The notes beneath the pieces were generated by a model. That model did no database searches. It worked only from the letters and a program-made list of their open reading frames with translations, and was not told the DNA's origin. This document shows, one piece after another, positions 63,805 through 64,000 of a stretch of DNA of 64,000 bases. The first letter of the stretch is position 1; every line of letters starts with the position of its first letter. The DNA lies in NCBI GenBank assembly GCA_965249005.1, contig CBDFLD010000016.1:248001-312000 (forward strand), read 5' to 3'. The DNA is from CBDFLD01 sp965249005. GTDB taxonomy: Bacteria; Acidobacteriota; UBA6911. A program made the position numbers and the translations under genes.

Positions 63805-64000
63805 GATACCCTTTTGGCACTTTTGGCACTTCGTACTATAGGGCATTTCAGAATTTCATCCTTATATTGGTATCCATATTCGGTATCTCTACCGACGCCG
63901 AGCCGAAATTATTTTCATTCCCCCCTAGAATCGACGTGCCAAAAGCCAGGCTACAGGCACCCACTAAGGTGGGTCTTCCTTTTTGGAGGAATGTTTACCA
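63801..64000 (+). CDS. Hypothetical protein, partial at the window end
   Basis: An open frame from ATG 63801 to the window edge with no stop, overlapping the DUF3987 stop by four bases (ATGA). It reads MRYPFGTFGTSYYRAFQNFI followed by a hydrophobic ILVSIFGIST, so an N-terminal membrane anchor or signal peptide is likely. The tandem TTTTGGCAC at the start encodes the FGTFGT repeat. Family not recognised. Confidence 0.55.
   Translation, partial: MRYPFGTFGTSYYRAFQNFILILVSIFGISTDAEPKLFSFPPRIDVPKARLQAPTKVGLPFWRNVY

Noticed and set aside
63811..63945. Two tandem TTTTGGCAC units and one inverted CTTTTGGCAC, looking like replication iterons
   Set aside because: They lie inside an open frame that starts at 63801 and continues to the window end, so the tandem is explained as coding for FGTFGT. 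Three copies are too few to claim an origin.
1..64000. CRISPR array, rRNA genes, toxin-antitoxin pairs, restriction-modification genes
   Set aside because: Looked for throughout; no regularly spaced repeats, rRNA signature or recognisable protein motif of these kinds was seen.

Overview
The window looks like chromosomal DNA of a Gram-negative, probably uncultured bacterium. A Kdo hydroxylase points to lipopolysaccharide. C-terminal dockerin-type repeats (paired DxNxDG motifs) on secreted proteins, a CxxCH protein with metal-binding ribbons, a Tat-exported Gfo/Idh/MocA oxidoreductase and a DUF5777-type barrel protein recall Acidobacteriota. That assignment is inference; no rRNA or complete tRNA is present.

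Layout. (a) 1-4367: an insertion-sequence (IS) scrap heap holding the edge of an IS1380-type element, an IS3-type transposase tail, a complete IS256-type element, the C-terminal half of a dockerin-bearing secreted protein, and a complete IS1380-type element inserted at that gene's stop codon. (b) 4400-31607: ordinary chromosome. It carries Na+/phosphate symporter plus PhoU, an enol-lactonase-like hydrolase, a dicarboxylate symporter, an exported phosphodiesterase with an SDR, the pntAA-pntAB-pntB transhydrogenase operon, Kdo hydroxylase, a quaternary-amine ABC transporter, a secreted dockerin metalloprotease, rhomboid plus MATE bracketed by a structured repeat of about 130 bp, FkbM methyltransferase and glycosyltransferase, a secreted beta-propeller protein, an AcuI-like reductase, an enoyl-CoA hydratase and a large exported cytochrome. 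(c) 31904-33210: a frameshifted IS256-type copy. (d) 33360-42545: histidine kinase and NarL-type regulator, Gfo/Idh/MocA oxidoreductase, an M16 peptidase pair, SnoaL-like protein, hydratase and a secreted protein. (e) 42906-45688: a cytochrome/beta-barrel gene split by an IS256-type element, with its true 3' end still readable beyond the IS. (f) 45869-45914: the 3' part of a tRNA-Val gene, cut at the anticodon loop. I read this as the left attachment junction of an integrated element running past the right edge of the window. (g) 45915-64000: the putative element. It is packed with IS copies and carries an interrupted acyl-adenylate ligase-like gene, a kinase-like gene with an in-frame amber codon, and a rightward set of phage- or plasmid-type genes: a terminase-small-subunit-like protein, a DUF5659 protein, a gene split by an IS, a DUF3987 protein and a partial membrane protein.

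Five IS types are represented by complete copies: two IS1380-type, two IS256-type and one IS5-type. Together they occupy roughly a fifth of the window. Target duplications allow most insertions to be undone on paper, and three broken genes can be rejoined in frame.
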